NCBI GenBank assembly: GCA_964397445.1
Contig: CAYNHZ010000003.1
Location: 62,001-126,000 of the forward strand
Origin: CAYNHZ01 sp964397445
GTDB lineage: Bacteria; Bacteroidota; Bacteroidia; Bacteroidales; UBA932
Length of the DNA stretch: 64,000 nucleotides
Direction: 5' to 3'
The position numbers were made by a program, and so were the translations under genes. How positions within the stretch are numbered: the first letter of the stretch is position 1; every line of letters starts with the position of its first letter. Shown one piece after another: positions 16,271-24,298 of the stretch. Under the pieces are notes generated by a model. That model searched no databases, had not been told where the DNA came from, and saw only the letters and a program-made list of their open reading frames with translations.

Positions 16271-17341
16271 ATGAAAATACCCGTTGAAACAGCAAAAGGA
16301 AGGATTGCGATAGAGGCAAAAGGGCTTTCTATAGGGTATATTTACAGAAATGGGAAAAATATTATTATTCACAAAGGGATAGATCTCAAATTATTGAAAG
16401 GGGATGTTACTTGTCTGCTCGGGCTTAACGGCGCTGGAAAATCTACTTTGCTAAAAACCTTATGTGGCTTTCAACCCCCGATCGGAGGGGAGGTTTCATT
16501 GATGAACAGACCATTATCATCTTTCTCGCAAAGTGAATTAGCTCTTAATTTAGGTGTTGTTTTGACAGAAAAAACAAATACTGGAGGGATAACTGTTTAC
16601 GAACTTGTCTCATTAGGCAGGCATCCATACACAGGATTTTTCGGTCATCTCAAAAAAGAGGACCACCGTATCATAAAGTCCTCTTTGGAGGCTGCAGGTA
16701 TAGAACATAAAGGATCAAATTATGTCTCTGAATTGAGTGATGGTGAAAGACAAAAGGCAATGATTGCCAAAGTATTAGCGCAGCAATGCCCAATAATAAT
16801 ATTGGATGAGCCCACTGCCTTTTTAGATGTCACAAGCAGGATAGAGACTATGGTTTTACTTAGAAAATTGGCCAAGGAACAGGATAAAGCTATTCTTTTA
16901 TCCACACACGATATTGACTCCGCAATTCAAATGGGCGATCGTCTTTGGCTCCAATCAAGAGAGAAACAAATGTCAATAGGAACGCCTGAAGATCTGATAC
17001 TTAATGGTAGCTTAGGGGATTATTTCAATAAAGACGGAATTGAGTTTGATACCTCTGTCGGTAAGCTCAATTCGACCATAAAACAGGAGCGACAAATCGG
17101 AATTGAGGGAGATTTCAAAACTGCGTATTGGGTAGGAAATGCTATGATAAGAAATGGGTTCAGACCATCGTCACTACTGAAAAACGGGATAAATATCTTT
17201 TGCCATACCCCCTCTCAGATAGATATCTCATTGCCGAAAGATGGAGATAATCTATTGAAAGTAGATTCAATTGCCGCTGTAATCGACAAAGTAAATGAGT
17301 ACACTCAATCTTCCATCGGGAAGAAGTATCTCGGTTTATAA
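16271..17341 (+). CDS. btuD: ABC transporter ATPase of the cobalamin importer, with C-terminal extension
   Basis: Powers corrinoid import through BtuC. Walker A is GLNGAGKST (residues 51-59), the signature is LSDGERQ (155-161) instead of LSGGQ, Walker B is IIILDE (175-180), and the switch His is in STHDID. The ATPase core ends near residue 250; about 100 further residues follow (from roughly 257), including AYWVGNAMIRNGFRPSS, with no family I recognise. E. coli BtuD lacks this part. The 3' end overlaps the convergent btuF gene by 37 bases. Confidence 0.9.
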   Translation: MKIPVETAKGRIAIEAKGLSIGYIYRNGKNIIIHKGIDLKLLKGDVTCLLGLNGAGKSTLLKTLCGFQPPIGGEVSLMNRPLSSFSQSELALNLGVVLTEKTNTGGITVYELVSLGRHPYTGFFGHLKKEDHRIIKSSLEAAGIEHKGSNYVSELSDGERQKAMIAKVLAQQCPIIILDEPTAFLDVTSRIETMVLLRKLAKEQDKAILLSTHDIDSAIQMGDRLWLQSREKQMSIGTPEDLILNGSLGDYFNKDGIEFDTSVGKLNSTIKQERQIGIEGDFKTAYWVGNAMIRNGFRPSSLLKNGINIFCHTPSQIDISLPKDGDNLLKVDSIAAVIDKVNEYTQSSIGKKYLGL

Positions 17342-18435
17342 TTTTTCAGGAGATCAGGGTGAAATATAAAAATCAGATCCGATAGGATAAAATCGGGATG
17401 AATGGTTATATCATCATAATATGGGGTGGCTATTGTATTGCAGGTAAATATCTTTTTATTCTTAAAAGCCGACATTCTCTCATATAGTGGATATTCAACC
17501 TTTAAATCGCTATATCTCATTGCTTTATCTGATGTATATTTCATCAACCATATATCTGCATCAATGCTCCTTGAAAACACAGTTTCAAATGGGAGGGGAG
17601 CACTCCCTTTCTCGGTATTATCTTTAAAAATATAATCGGCTCCACTATCTTCATAAAGGGTGGCAATATAACTTTTGCCACCCGGAATAAACCAGGCAGA
17701 CCCATATTTTCTCTCAGCGATTACTGAGGGTTTTTTAGTACTGCTTGTGGAAACGAGTTCTTTTAGGTTGTTATAATTATCTACAGTTGAGGAGAATAAA
17801 GAATCTGCTAAACTCTCCTTTCCAAGAAGAAGACCATAAAAACGGATCCATTCGCATCTACCGAGAGGATGGGTCTCCATATAGTCTGCCCCCTCTATAA
17901 TAGGTATCCCTATTTTCTCGACAGCTCCGTATCCGCTATGTTCAAAAGGGGATGCAATTATCACCTCACCCCCAAGGTCAATTATTTTTTCGATATTTGG
18001 GGAGGTCGATTCTCCAATATCTGCAATTTTACCTGACACTACCATCCCCTTTATCTTTTTAGATGTAAGGTAGGCGGGCTCGCAAATTGCAATTATATCG
18101 TCTTGAGATCCAAGCTGTTCTATAATGGAAGCGTGAACAGATGTATAGACAACTATGTTCTTTATAGGTGTTCTAATGATTGTGCCGGAAGGGAGATTAT
18201 CGGGTGCCTCTACACTTCTGTTAATCAAAATATAGGTTCGTAAAACCTTAGAGGTATCCCAAGGATTTTTTATGTCAATTTTTGTGTAATCATCAAAATG
18301 TTTAATGATTATTCCGGATGCGTATTGAAGGGTGTCTGATAATATCCCTTTATCAGAAGCAGCACCCTTTCGGTTCCTATCGCAGGAACCGAAAATTGCT
18401 GCAAACACACATATATAAAGAACTATTTTTTTCAT
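17305..18435 (-). CDS. btuF: BtuF-like periplasmic corrinoid-binding lipoprotein
   Basis: Substrate-binding subunit that hands the corrinoid to BtuCD. The 376 residues start with a lipoprotein signal peptide whose lipobox Cys is residue 18 (FGSC), so the protein is membrane-anchored rather than free. The helical-backbone binding fold (PF01497 type) is suggested by ASIIEQLGSQDDIIAI near residue 100 and GESTSPNIEKIIDLGGEVI. It starts at the stop of btuG with a TAATG overlap, so it is the third gene of the riboswitch-controlled operon. Specificity for B12 is inferred from the operon. Confidence 0.88.
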   Translation of the reverse strand: MKKIVLYICVFAAIFGSCDRNRKGAASDKGILSDTLQYASGIIIKHFDDYTKIDIKNPWDTSKVLRTYILINRSVEAPDNLPSGTIIRTPIKNIVVYTSVHASIIEQLGSQDDIIAICEPAYLTSKKIKGMVVSGKIADIGESTSPNIEKIIDLGGEVIIASPFEHSGYGAVEKIGIPIIEGADYMETHPLGRCEWIRFYGLLLGKESLADSLFSSTVDNYNNLKELVSTSSTKKPSVIAERKYGSAWFIPGGKSYIATLYEDSGADYIFKDNTEKGSAPLPFETVFSRSIDADIWLMKYTSDKAMRYSDLKVEYPLYERMSAFKNKKIFTCNTIATPYYDDITIHPDFILSDLIFIFHPDLLKNYKPRYFFPMED

Positions 18436-19529
18436 TATTTATTGGTGAGGAAATATACCCCGATAGGATTAATACCTTGAGTGTCAAATTTATCAATTTT
18501 CACCCCTTTTGAGTTAAATACATACATATCTCCGTTGTTTTTGTAGTCAGAAGATCCGATATATACATTACCAGAAATGGGATCAGCCGAAATATAGTAA
18601 GCTTTTTCCACTTTTGTACCATCAGTAATAAATTTACCTTCAAGAACTTCATCTTTAGCATTATATGTATAAAATTCAGAAATAGTATTGTAATACTCAT
18701 CATAAACAGAGCTGATAATATAAAGTTTATCGTTTGCCCCCATATACATCCAAGTAGGATCGGAAATAGTAGTTATATCAGATACGACATCTGTTTTAGT
18801 GTCAACCTTTTGAAGCTTTTTTGGGATGCTTGGTGTATAATTTCCCATAGTGATTATGTAAAGATCATTTTGACTATCAGTCGCAAGAAAATTTGGGTTC
18901 ACCCCAACATCAATCTTTTTGATTTGGGTAAAAGAGATAGGATCGATTACAGATAGAGTTTTATCGAATCCATTTGGATCCATCCCGCCTGAATTTGCTA
19001 CATAAATTTTTCCATTTGCTACAGCAACATCTTCTGGATTACTCCCCACCTTTATAGTTTTTACTGCAAAAGTTGCTGTATCTATCTCTGCAAGATAACC
19101 CTCAAAATAAGTTACATACACTTTGTTCTTATAAGTGGTAAACATCCTTGGAGAGAGGTTGTTGCCATTTTCAGAGTGGGTTATCTCCTTAATAATCTTT
19201 CCGGTAGTATCTGTGACAAATATCATTTTTGAGTTATATACAGCGATATACATTTTTTTGCCATATACGACCATATCTTGAGCAGTATCACCGAGTTTTT
19301 TACCGTTATTTGCTTTTTCGAAAATATTTGAGCTAAGTTCTTTAGTGTCAGGATTATAGAGTGATAAGGAGGCATTATTTTGTCCAAAACTACCATTATT
19401 AAGAATATATGCACCTGTCGTTACCAAAGGAACCTCCGGAGTGGGTTTATCCCTATCGCAAGAGGTAAATGAGATTTGAAATAGGATAATTGCAATCAAT
19501 GCTAAGATAAAATTTTTGTTCTTTTTCAT
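18435..19529 (-). CDS. btuG: BtuG-type surface cobalamin-binding lipoprotein (YncE/DUF5074 beta-propeller)
   Basis: A 364-residue lipoprotein (lipobox Cys24, FTSC) followed by repeated propeller blades, recognisable as recurring motifs such as GKKMYIAVYNSKMIFVTD and GKIYVANSGG. It belongs to the DUF5074/YncE-like family that includes BtuG of Bacteroides thetaiotaomicron, a surface lipoprotein that binds cobalamin very tightly and passes it to its BtuB partner. The order riboswitch-btuB-btuG-btuF supports this role directly. It lies 21 bases after btuB. Binding affinity of this protein is unknown. Confidence 0.88.
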   Translation of the reverse strand: MKKNKNFILALIAIILFQISFTSCDRDKPTPEVPLVTTGAYILNNGSFGQNNASLSLYNPDTKELSSNIFEKANNGKKLGDTAQDMVVYGKKMYIAVYNSKMIFVTDTTGKIIKEITHSENGNNLSPRMFTTYKNKVYVTYFEGYLAEIDTATFAVKTIKVGSNPEDVAVANGKIYVANSGGMDPNGFDKTLSVIDPISFTQIKKIDVGVNPNFLATDSQNDLYIITMGNYTPSIPKKLQKVDTKTDVVSDITTISDPTWMYMGANDKLYIISSVYDEYYNTISEFYTYNAKDEVLEGKFITDGTKVEKAYYISADPISGNVYIGSSDYKNNGDMYVFNSKGVKIDKFDTQGINPIGVYFLTNK

Positions 19530-19550
19530 AAATATTTGTAATTATATAAA

Positions 19551-21566
19551 TTAATAAATAAACTTGAGTGAGATTTTATAGTTTCTTCCAGCCATCGGAT
19601 AAAATTGGATAACTTCATAGTTGACATTACCGATATTTGCAATATCGCCTTGAATATGTAGTTTGCATTTTCCGATATTGAATGTGTGATTTGCAGAGAT
19701 AGTGTGGTCAAAATATCCAGTTATAAGATTATTATCAATATTCTGAGGGAATGAATAACGTTTGCCAACTGCAGACAAAATGTAACTAAAGTTGATCCAC
19801 GGATTTGAGAAAGAGATAGTTCCATTCCCTGAATGTCGTGGGGTATAGGGGATTTGATGTCTGTAATTTTTTGAATTCGGATCGGTTACATCTATTGCGT
19901 ACTGGTATGTGTAATTGGCAGAAATAGAGAGAGATAATCGATGAGAAAACAGGAGATTTATGTAAAAATTAATATCGGCACCAGCAATATTTACCTCTCC
20001 GAAATTCATCATCTTCCATATAAACATCGTGGGTATTGCGACTATTTTATCTTTAATCTTATTAAAGTAGCCATCAACCGTAACAGAAATATTATCAATA
20101 GTGTACTCTCTAAACGAATCCCTCCAGGTCAATCCGAGGTTGTATTGGGTAGCCTTTTCCGGTTTAATATTCCTATTACCTACCCTTGAGTAGTATAGAT
20201 CGTTAAATGTTGGTACTCTGAATATATCTTTATAAGATGCACGGATCATAAACTCTTTGTCCTCGAGTAGTTTAAACGAAATACTTGCTGCAGGTGAGAG
20301 CCTCCATTTATCCCCAGATGCTTCACCTATTTTCACCCTCTCTGTTAGATAGGTTCCGAGCAGACTTGCTGTTGCTATCCATCTTTTATTTCTAAACTGT
20401 GCAGCAAGCGATGTGAGGGTCGTATATCTTGTAGGGAACGGACAATCGGGAAGAGTGGCATCTAAGGTATTTACAAAGAAATCTTCACCTATCGAGAAAT
20501 GGAGATATTCAAGTGGCGAGTATTTTGCAAAAACCGACCCGTAGTACTCATTCTGGGTGTAGCGATCTTCTTGCTTTCCGCTTGGGTATCTTGCATTTAT
20601 ATCAAGATATTTATTCCAAGTATAATTGTAGTTGATCCTTGCTCCTATCTTTATCTTTTCACCTATTTTGTTATCGTAACTAATATCTCCAAACGCGGTT
20701 TTATCCCAAAGCCTCTCATTGGCATCGTCATTATATAAAACTACAGATCCGGGAAGTCCTCTTTCGGAATCGTAATAATTTCCCTTTATTCTTATATTCC
20801 CTTTTCCTATTTTTCCGAAAACATTAAATTCTGTTTTCCACGTATTTACATCGCTATTCTTCCTTATCTTTTCGGTTTCCGTTGAGCCGTTGGAGAGGAT
20901 AAATGGATACGAACCCTTAGATTTCAGCCACTCGCCTGCTATATTCAGTGACCATTTATCACTAAGTTTCTGCTCATAAAGTATCTGAGGATTATAGGTA
21001 TCAAATGAGCCATATTTCATTTGTGCAGAGATATTTGCAGAGTGATCTGTAAATATAGGTGTTGAACTTTTTATATTTAAAACCCCTGCAGATGCAAACT
21101 CCCTTGCGCATTTGTAAATATCATCTATCTGCCCTATAGATACAGAGATATTCTCAATATTATTTAGTGAAAATCTTCCAATATCGATTTGTCCATTTTG
21201 GGCATTGGATATACTGATTCCATCATAAATAATAGCGGTATGTTGTGATCCCATACTCCTAATAGATACAGTTTTAAGCCCTCCTATTCCTCCATAATCC
21301 TTAATGCTGACTCCTGAAAAAAGCCTGACAGCTTCGTAAACATCATTTATGCCGAGCTTTTGTATCTCCCCCTTTTCGATTACTTGCAGAGGGGCACTCT
21401 GATTTATATTTGATGGTTTGCGGCTTCCAACTATAACTGATGTATTAATTGTGTCCGCTACTTGTGCGGAGATATGGCTCGTAATAGATAAAAAAGAGAT
21501 CATTGCGCATATAGTAATACGCAATAAATGAGAGCGATATCTACAGAACAAATAAGTATTAAACAT
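19551..21566 (-). CDS. btuB: TonB-dependent cobalamin receptor BtuB
   Basis: Outer-membrane receptor for active corrinoid uptake. The 671 residues comprise a signal peptide (cleavage near residue 35, HISAQ), a plug domain (about 45-160, with the GVSIKDYGGIGGLKTVSIRSMG segment family, here in short blocks such as VSIRSMGSQHTAIIYDG) and a beta-barrel rich in alternating aromatic strands that ends in a C-terminal aromatic residue (LKFIY). There is no N-terminal carboxypeptidase-like extension. It is the first gene after the cobalamin riboswitch, which fixes its substrate class more firmly than sequence similarity does. Confidence 0.93.
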   Translation of the reverse strand: MFNTYLFCRYRSHLLRITICAMISFLSITSHISAQVADTINTSVIVGSRKPSNINQSAPLQVIEKGEIQKLGINDVYEAVRLFSGVSIKDYGGIGGLKTVSIRSMGSQHTAIIYDGISISNAQNGQIDIGRFSLNNIENISVSIGQIDDIYKCAREFASAGVLNIKSSTPIFTDHSANISAQMKYGSFDTYNPQILYEQKLSDKWSLNIAGEWLKSKGSYPFILSNGSTETEKIRKNSDVNTWKTEFNVFGKIGKGNIRIKGNYYDSERGLPGSVVLYNDDANERLWDKTAFGDISYDNKIGEKIKIGARINYNYTWNKYLDINARYPSGKQEDRYTQNEYYGSVFAKYSPLEYLHFSIGEDFFVNTLDATLPDCPFPTRYTTLTSLAAQFRNKRWIATASLLGTYLTERVKIGEASGDKWRLSPAASISFKLLEDKEFMIRASYKDIFRVPTFNDLYYSRVGNRNIKPEKATQYNLGLTWRDSFREYTIDNISVTVDGYFNKIKDKIVAIPTMFIWKMMNFGEVNIAGADINFYINLLFSHRLSLSISANYTYQYAIDVTDPNSKNYRHQIPYTPRHSGNGTISFSNPWINFSYILSAVGKRYSFPQNIDNNLITGYFDHTISANHTFNIGKCKLHIQGDIANIGNVNYEVIQFYPMAGRNYKISLKFIY

Positions 21567-21611
21567 TAAAATTCAGTTCTTGCGAAATCTTCACCCGAGA
21601 TCTCTAAGTTA

Positions 21612-21792
21612 ATGAATCGTGGCAGGTTTTCTGACTTTGTTCCCCCTTGACGCCTTCCCATCGGTTTTAGGACAGTGGCTAAGATAGCCAAGGATTTTTG
21701 TAGAACTTACAGCTACGGGTACAGTTCCGGATTTACACCGGATTCCCTATTATCAATCATTGACGATTAATCAATGATTACACCATAATTCG
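21612..21792 (-). promoter_or_regulatory. Cobalamin (adenosylcobalamin) riboswitch aptamer
   Basis: Read on the minus strand, the leader of btuB has the conserved blocks of the cobalamin aptamer in order: AGGGAATCCGGTGTAAATCC, a CTGTACCCGTAGCTGTAA segment, GCCACTG, GGGAAGGCGTC and GTCAGAAAACCTGCC (the B12 box). It ends about 46 bases before the btuB start. No hairpin followed by a U-run lies between the aptamer and the start, so control is more likely at translation initiation. High corrinoid should shut off btuB, btuG and btuF. Edges are approximate. Confidence 0.95.
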
Positions 21793-21796
21793 GCTG

Positions 21797-21804
21797 CAAA
21801 TATA
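21797..21804 (-). promoter_or_regulatory. -7 box for the btuBGF operon
   Basis: TATATTTG on the minus strand matches TAnnTTTG. The predicted start near 21793 puts the transcript start at the first base of the riboswitch. No clear -33 TTTG. Confidence 0.6.
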
Positions 21805-21846
21805 TATATTTTTTTCTCTTTACACTATTTATTGTTTATGAAGTAG

Positions 21847-21854
21847 TAAATTTG
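21847..21854 (+). promoter_or_regulatory. -7 box for murF-alr
   Basis: TAAATTTG matches TAnnTTTG; predicted start near 21858 and leader about 25 bases. It also contains the in-frame TAA (21847-21849) that limits upstream extension of murF-alr. Confidence 0.6.
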
Positions 21855-21882
21855 CGAGATAAGCACTTTTTATATTTTTATT

Positions 21883-24294
21883 ATGATAGTAGCTATTGAT
21901 AGTCGCTCTGTAACTCTCCCTGAGGAGACCATATTTGTTGCGATAAAAGGTAATAGTCGTGACGGACACGATTACATTCCCGAATTATATCGTAGAGGAG
22001 TTAAGCATTTCGTTGTGAGTGAGTGGTATAAACCTTTCGATTCAATGAAAGATGCCTCATTTGTGGTGTGCGAGGATACATTGGCGGAGCTTCAGAAGAT
22101 GGCGTCAGAATATAGGAAAACTATATCTGCTGAGGTTGTGGGTATTACAGGCAGTAATGGCAAAACTGTTGTTAAAGAGTGGATTGCCCAGTTAATTGAA
22201 GATGATATCCCTTTGTGCAGAAGTCCAAGAAGTTATAACTCTCAAATAGGTGTTCCCCTTTCCCTTTTGGATATAGATAGAAATTGTCAAATTGCCCTCA
22301 TAGAGGCCGGTATGTCTAAGAAGGGAGAAATGAGTAAATTACAAAAGATTATCGACCCTAAAGTTGGTATTTTTACCCATTTGGGAGATGCCCACAGTGA
22401 AAATTTCACCTCTTTAAATGAGAAACTCCTTGAAAAATGTCTCCTCTTTAAGGGGTGCGATGTGGTTATATGTAGGGACGGATTTGTTGCAAATACAATA
22501 GCATCCACCCTAAAACCAAATGCAAAGATGATAGTGTGGGGATTGAAGTCTGACAGACTGGTCTTCGATGCAAATAGAATAGAGGTCTCGTTAGATAAGG
22601 TCACAAACTCAGAAAGAGTTGTTAAATTGACATTTAATGGAGATACATTCACTTTGGATATTCCGTTTTCGGATGAGGCTTCTTTTGAGAACTGCATAAC
22701 AGCTGTATGTTATTTATTGTATAAGAAATTTTCTATCAATACGATAGTGCAAAGAGTTAAGAATCTTCAACCTATAGCTATGAGAATGGAGATAAAGGAG
22801 GGGGTAAATCATTGTACTCTGATAAAGGATTATTATAACTCTGATCTTGCTTCCTTTGCCTTAGCTATCAATACATTATCAGCACAAGATCCGGCAAAAC
22901 AAAAAGTCGTGATCCTCTCCGATTTTGTAGATATTGGGTCAGACGGAAAAAAGGTTTACCAAAATGTAGCAGATCTGTTGAAGAAATATAAAGTATCAAC
23001 ATTGATAGGGGTAGGAGAGGCGTTGAGTAGATACAAATTGCTGTTTGATCTCCCGACCTCCCGCTTTTATCCCGATACGGAGGCGTTTTTGAAGGGTGAG
23101 GAGCGTGATTTTTTCCAAAATATGGCAATATTGATAAAAGGGGCTCGAAGGTATAAATTTGAGTATATCGCAAACTTTCTTCAGAAACAATCGCACACAA
23201 CCCTTCTTGAAGTTGACTTTGATGCTATGGGACACAATCTCAATTATTTCCGCTCGCTTATTCCACAAAACACAAAGATTGCAGTGATGGTTAAAGCCTT
23301 CTCTTATGGAAGTGGAGCCGGTGAGGTGGCAAATTTTCTCCAATTCAATGGGGTAAATTATTTGATGGTTGCCTTTGCTGATGAAGGGGTAGAGTTGAGG
23401 TCAAAAGGGATAACAATACCTATTGCAGTGATGAATCCTGAGTCAGAGGCATTTGACAATATGATTGAGTTTGGATTGGAGCCCGAAATATACTCTTTGG
23501 AACTTTTATACAGCTTTGATGCCTCATTAAAGCATCACGGAATAGAAAACTATCCTGTTCATTTAAAGATAAATACAGGAATGAATCGTTCAGGAATAGA
23601 CAAATCGGATATTTCATCTTTGACAAACTATTTCTCGAATAAGCGTAATGTTAAGATTTGTTCGATGTTTTCCCATCTTGCAGCGAGTGACGATCCCTCT
23701 CAGGACGATTTTACTATTGGTCAGATATTGAAATTCAATGAGATAGTTGATACAGTCCAGTCGCATTTTGACTACAAAATTATGCGACATATCCTCAATA
23801 GTGCCGGAATTGAGAGATTTCCGCAGTTTGCCTTTGATATGGTTAGGCTCGGAATAGGATTGCACGGGATAAGTGCAATCACCAAACAAACTTCTCCACT
23901 GCTCCCTGTCAGCTCTTTTAAAACACATATTGCCTCCATCAGAGTTGTTCCTGCGGGTGAAACTATCGGATACGGAAGACGGGGAGTAGTTACAAAAGAG
24001 TCAAAAATAGCTGTTATTCCTGTCGGGTACGCTGACGGACTCAATCGTCACCTTAGTTGTTCGGTAGGAGAGATGTTGGTCAAAGGGGTTAGGGTACCAA
24101 TTATCGGGAGTGTTTGTATGGACGCTTGTATGTTAGATATTTCGGAAACAGATGCTAAAGTCGGGGACGAGGTGGAAATTTTTGGAAAAAACATCCCTGT
24201 CACCGAAATAGCAGCAAAACTCGACACAATCCCTTATGAGATACTAACCGCCATCTCTCAACGGGTAAAACGGGTCTATTTTAAGGAGTTATAA
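21883..24294 (+). CDS. Fused MurF (UDP-MurNAc-tripeptide:D-Ala-D-Ala ligase) and alanine racemase
   Basis: One 803-residue protein carries two steps of peptidoglycan precursor synthesis: MurF (about 1-430), with the ATP loop GITGSNGKTVVK near residue 88 and a Mur ligase central domain, and a fold-III alanine racemase (about 440-803), with the PLP lysine in MVKAFSYGSG (Lys471), GYGRRG, GYADGLNRH and GSVCMDACM. Such fusions are usual in Bacteroidales. The N-terminus starts at IDSRSVTLPEETIF, so about 20-25 residues normally found before this strand are absent; an in-frame stop at 21847 and the promoter position confirm that no longer start exists. It ends 4 bases from the convergent infB. Confidence 0.93.
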   Translation: MIVAIDSRSVTLPEETIFVAIKGNSRDGHDYIPELYRRGVKHFVVSEWYKPFDSMKDASFVVCEDTLAELQKMASEYRKTISAEVVGITGSNGKTVVKEWIAQLIEDDIPLCRSPRSYNSQIGVPLSLLDIDRNCQIALIEAGMSKKGEMSKLQKIIDPKVGIFTHLGDAHSENFTSLNEKLLEKCLLFKGCDVVICRDGFVANTIASTLKPNAKMIVWGLKSDRLVFDANRIEVSLDKVTNSERVVKLTFNGDTFTLDIPFSDEASFENCITAVCYLLYKKFSINTIVQRVKNLQPIAMRMEIKEGVNHCTLIKDYYNSDLASFALAINTLSAQDPAKQKVVILSDFVDIGSDGKKVYQNVADLLKKYKVSTLIGVGEALSRYKLLFDLPTSRFYPDTEAFLKGEERDFFQNMAILIKGARRYKFEYIANFLQKQSHTTLLEVDFDAMGHNLNYFRSLIPQNTKIAVMVKAFSYGSGAGEVANFLQFNGVNYLMVAFADEGVELRSKGITIPIAVMNPESEAFDNMIEFGLEPEIYSLELLYSFDASLKHHGIENYPVHLKINTGMNRSGIDKSDISSLTNYFSNKRNVKICSMFSHLAASDDPSQDDFTIGQILKFNEIVDTVQSHFDYKIMRHILNSAGIERFPQFAFDMVRLGIGLHGISAITKQTSPLLPVSSFKTHIASIRVVPAGETIGYGRRGVVTKESKIAVIPVGYADGLNRHLSCSVGEMLVKGVRVPIIGSVCMDACMLDISETDAKVGDEVEIFGKNIPVTEIAAKLDTIPYEILTAISQRVKRVYFKEL

Positions 24295-24298
24295 AAGA

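Noticed and set aside
17305..17341. btuD/btuF tail overlap as a sign of a frameshift or misassembly
   Set aside because: Both frames remain intact to their stops and a 37-base convergent overlap is plausible; no repeat or truncation is visible.
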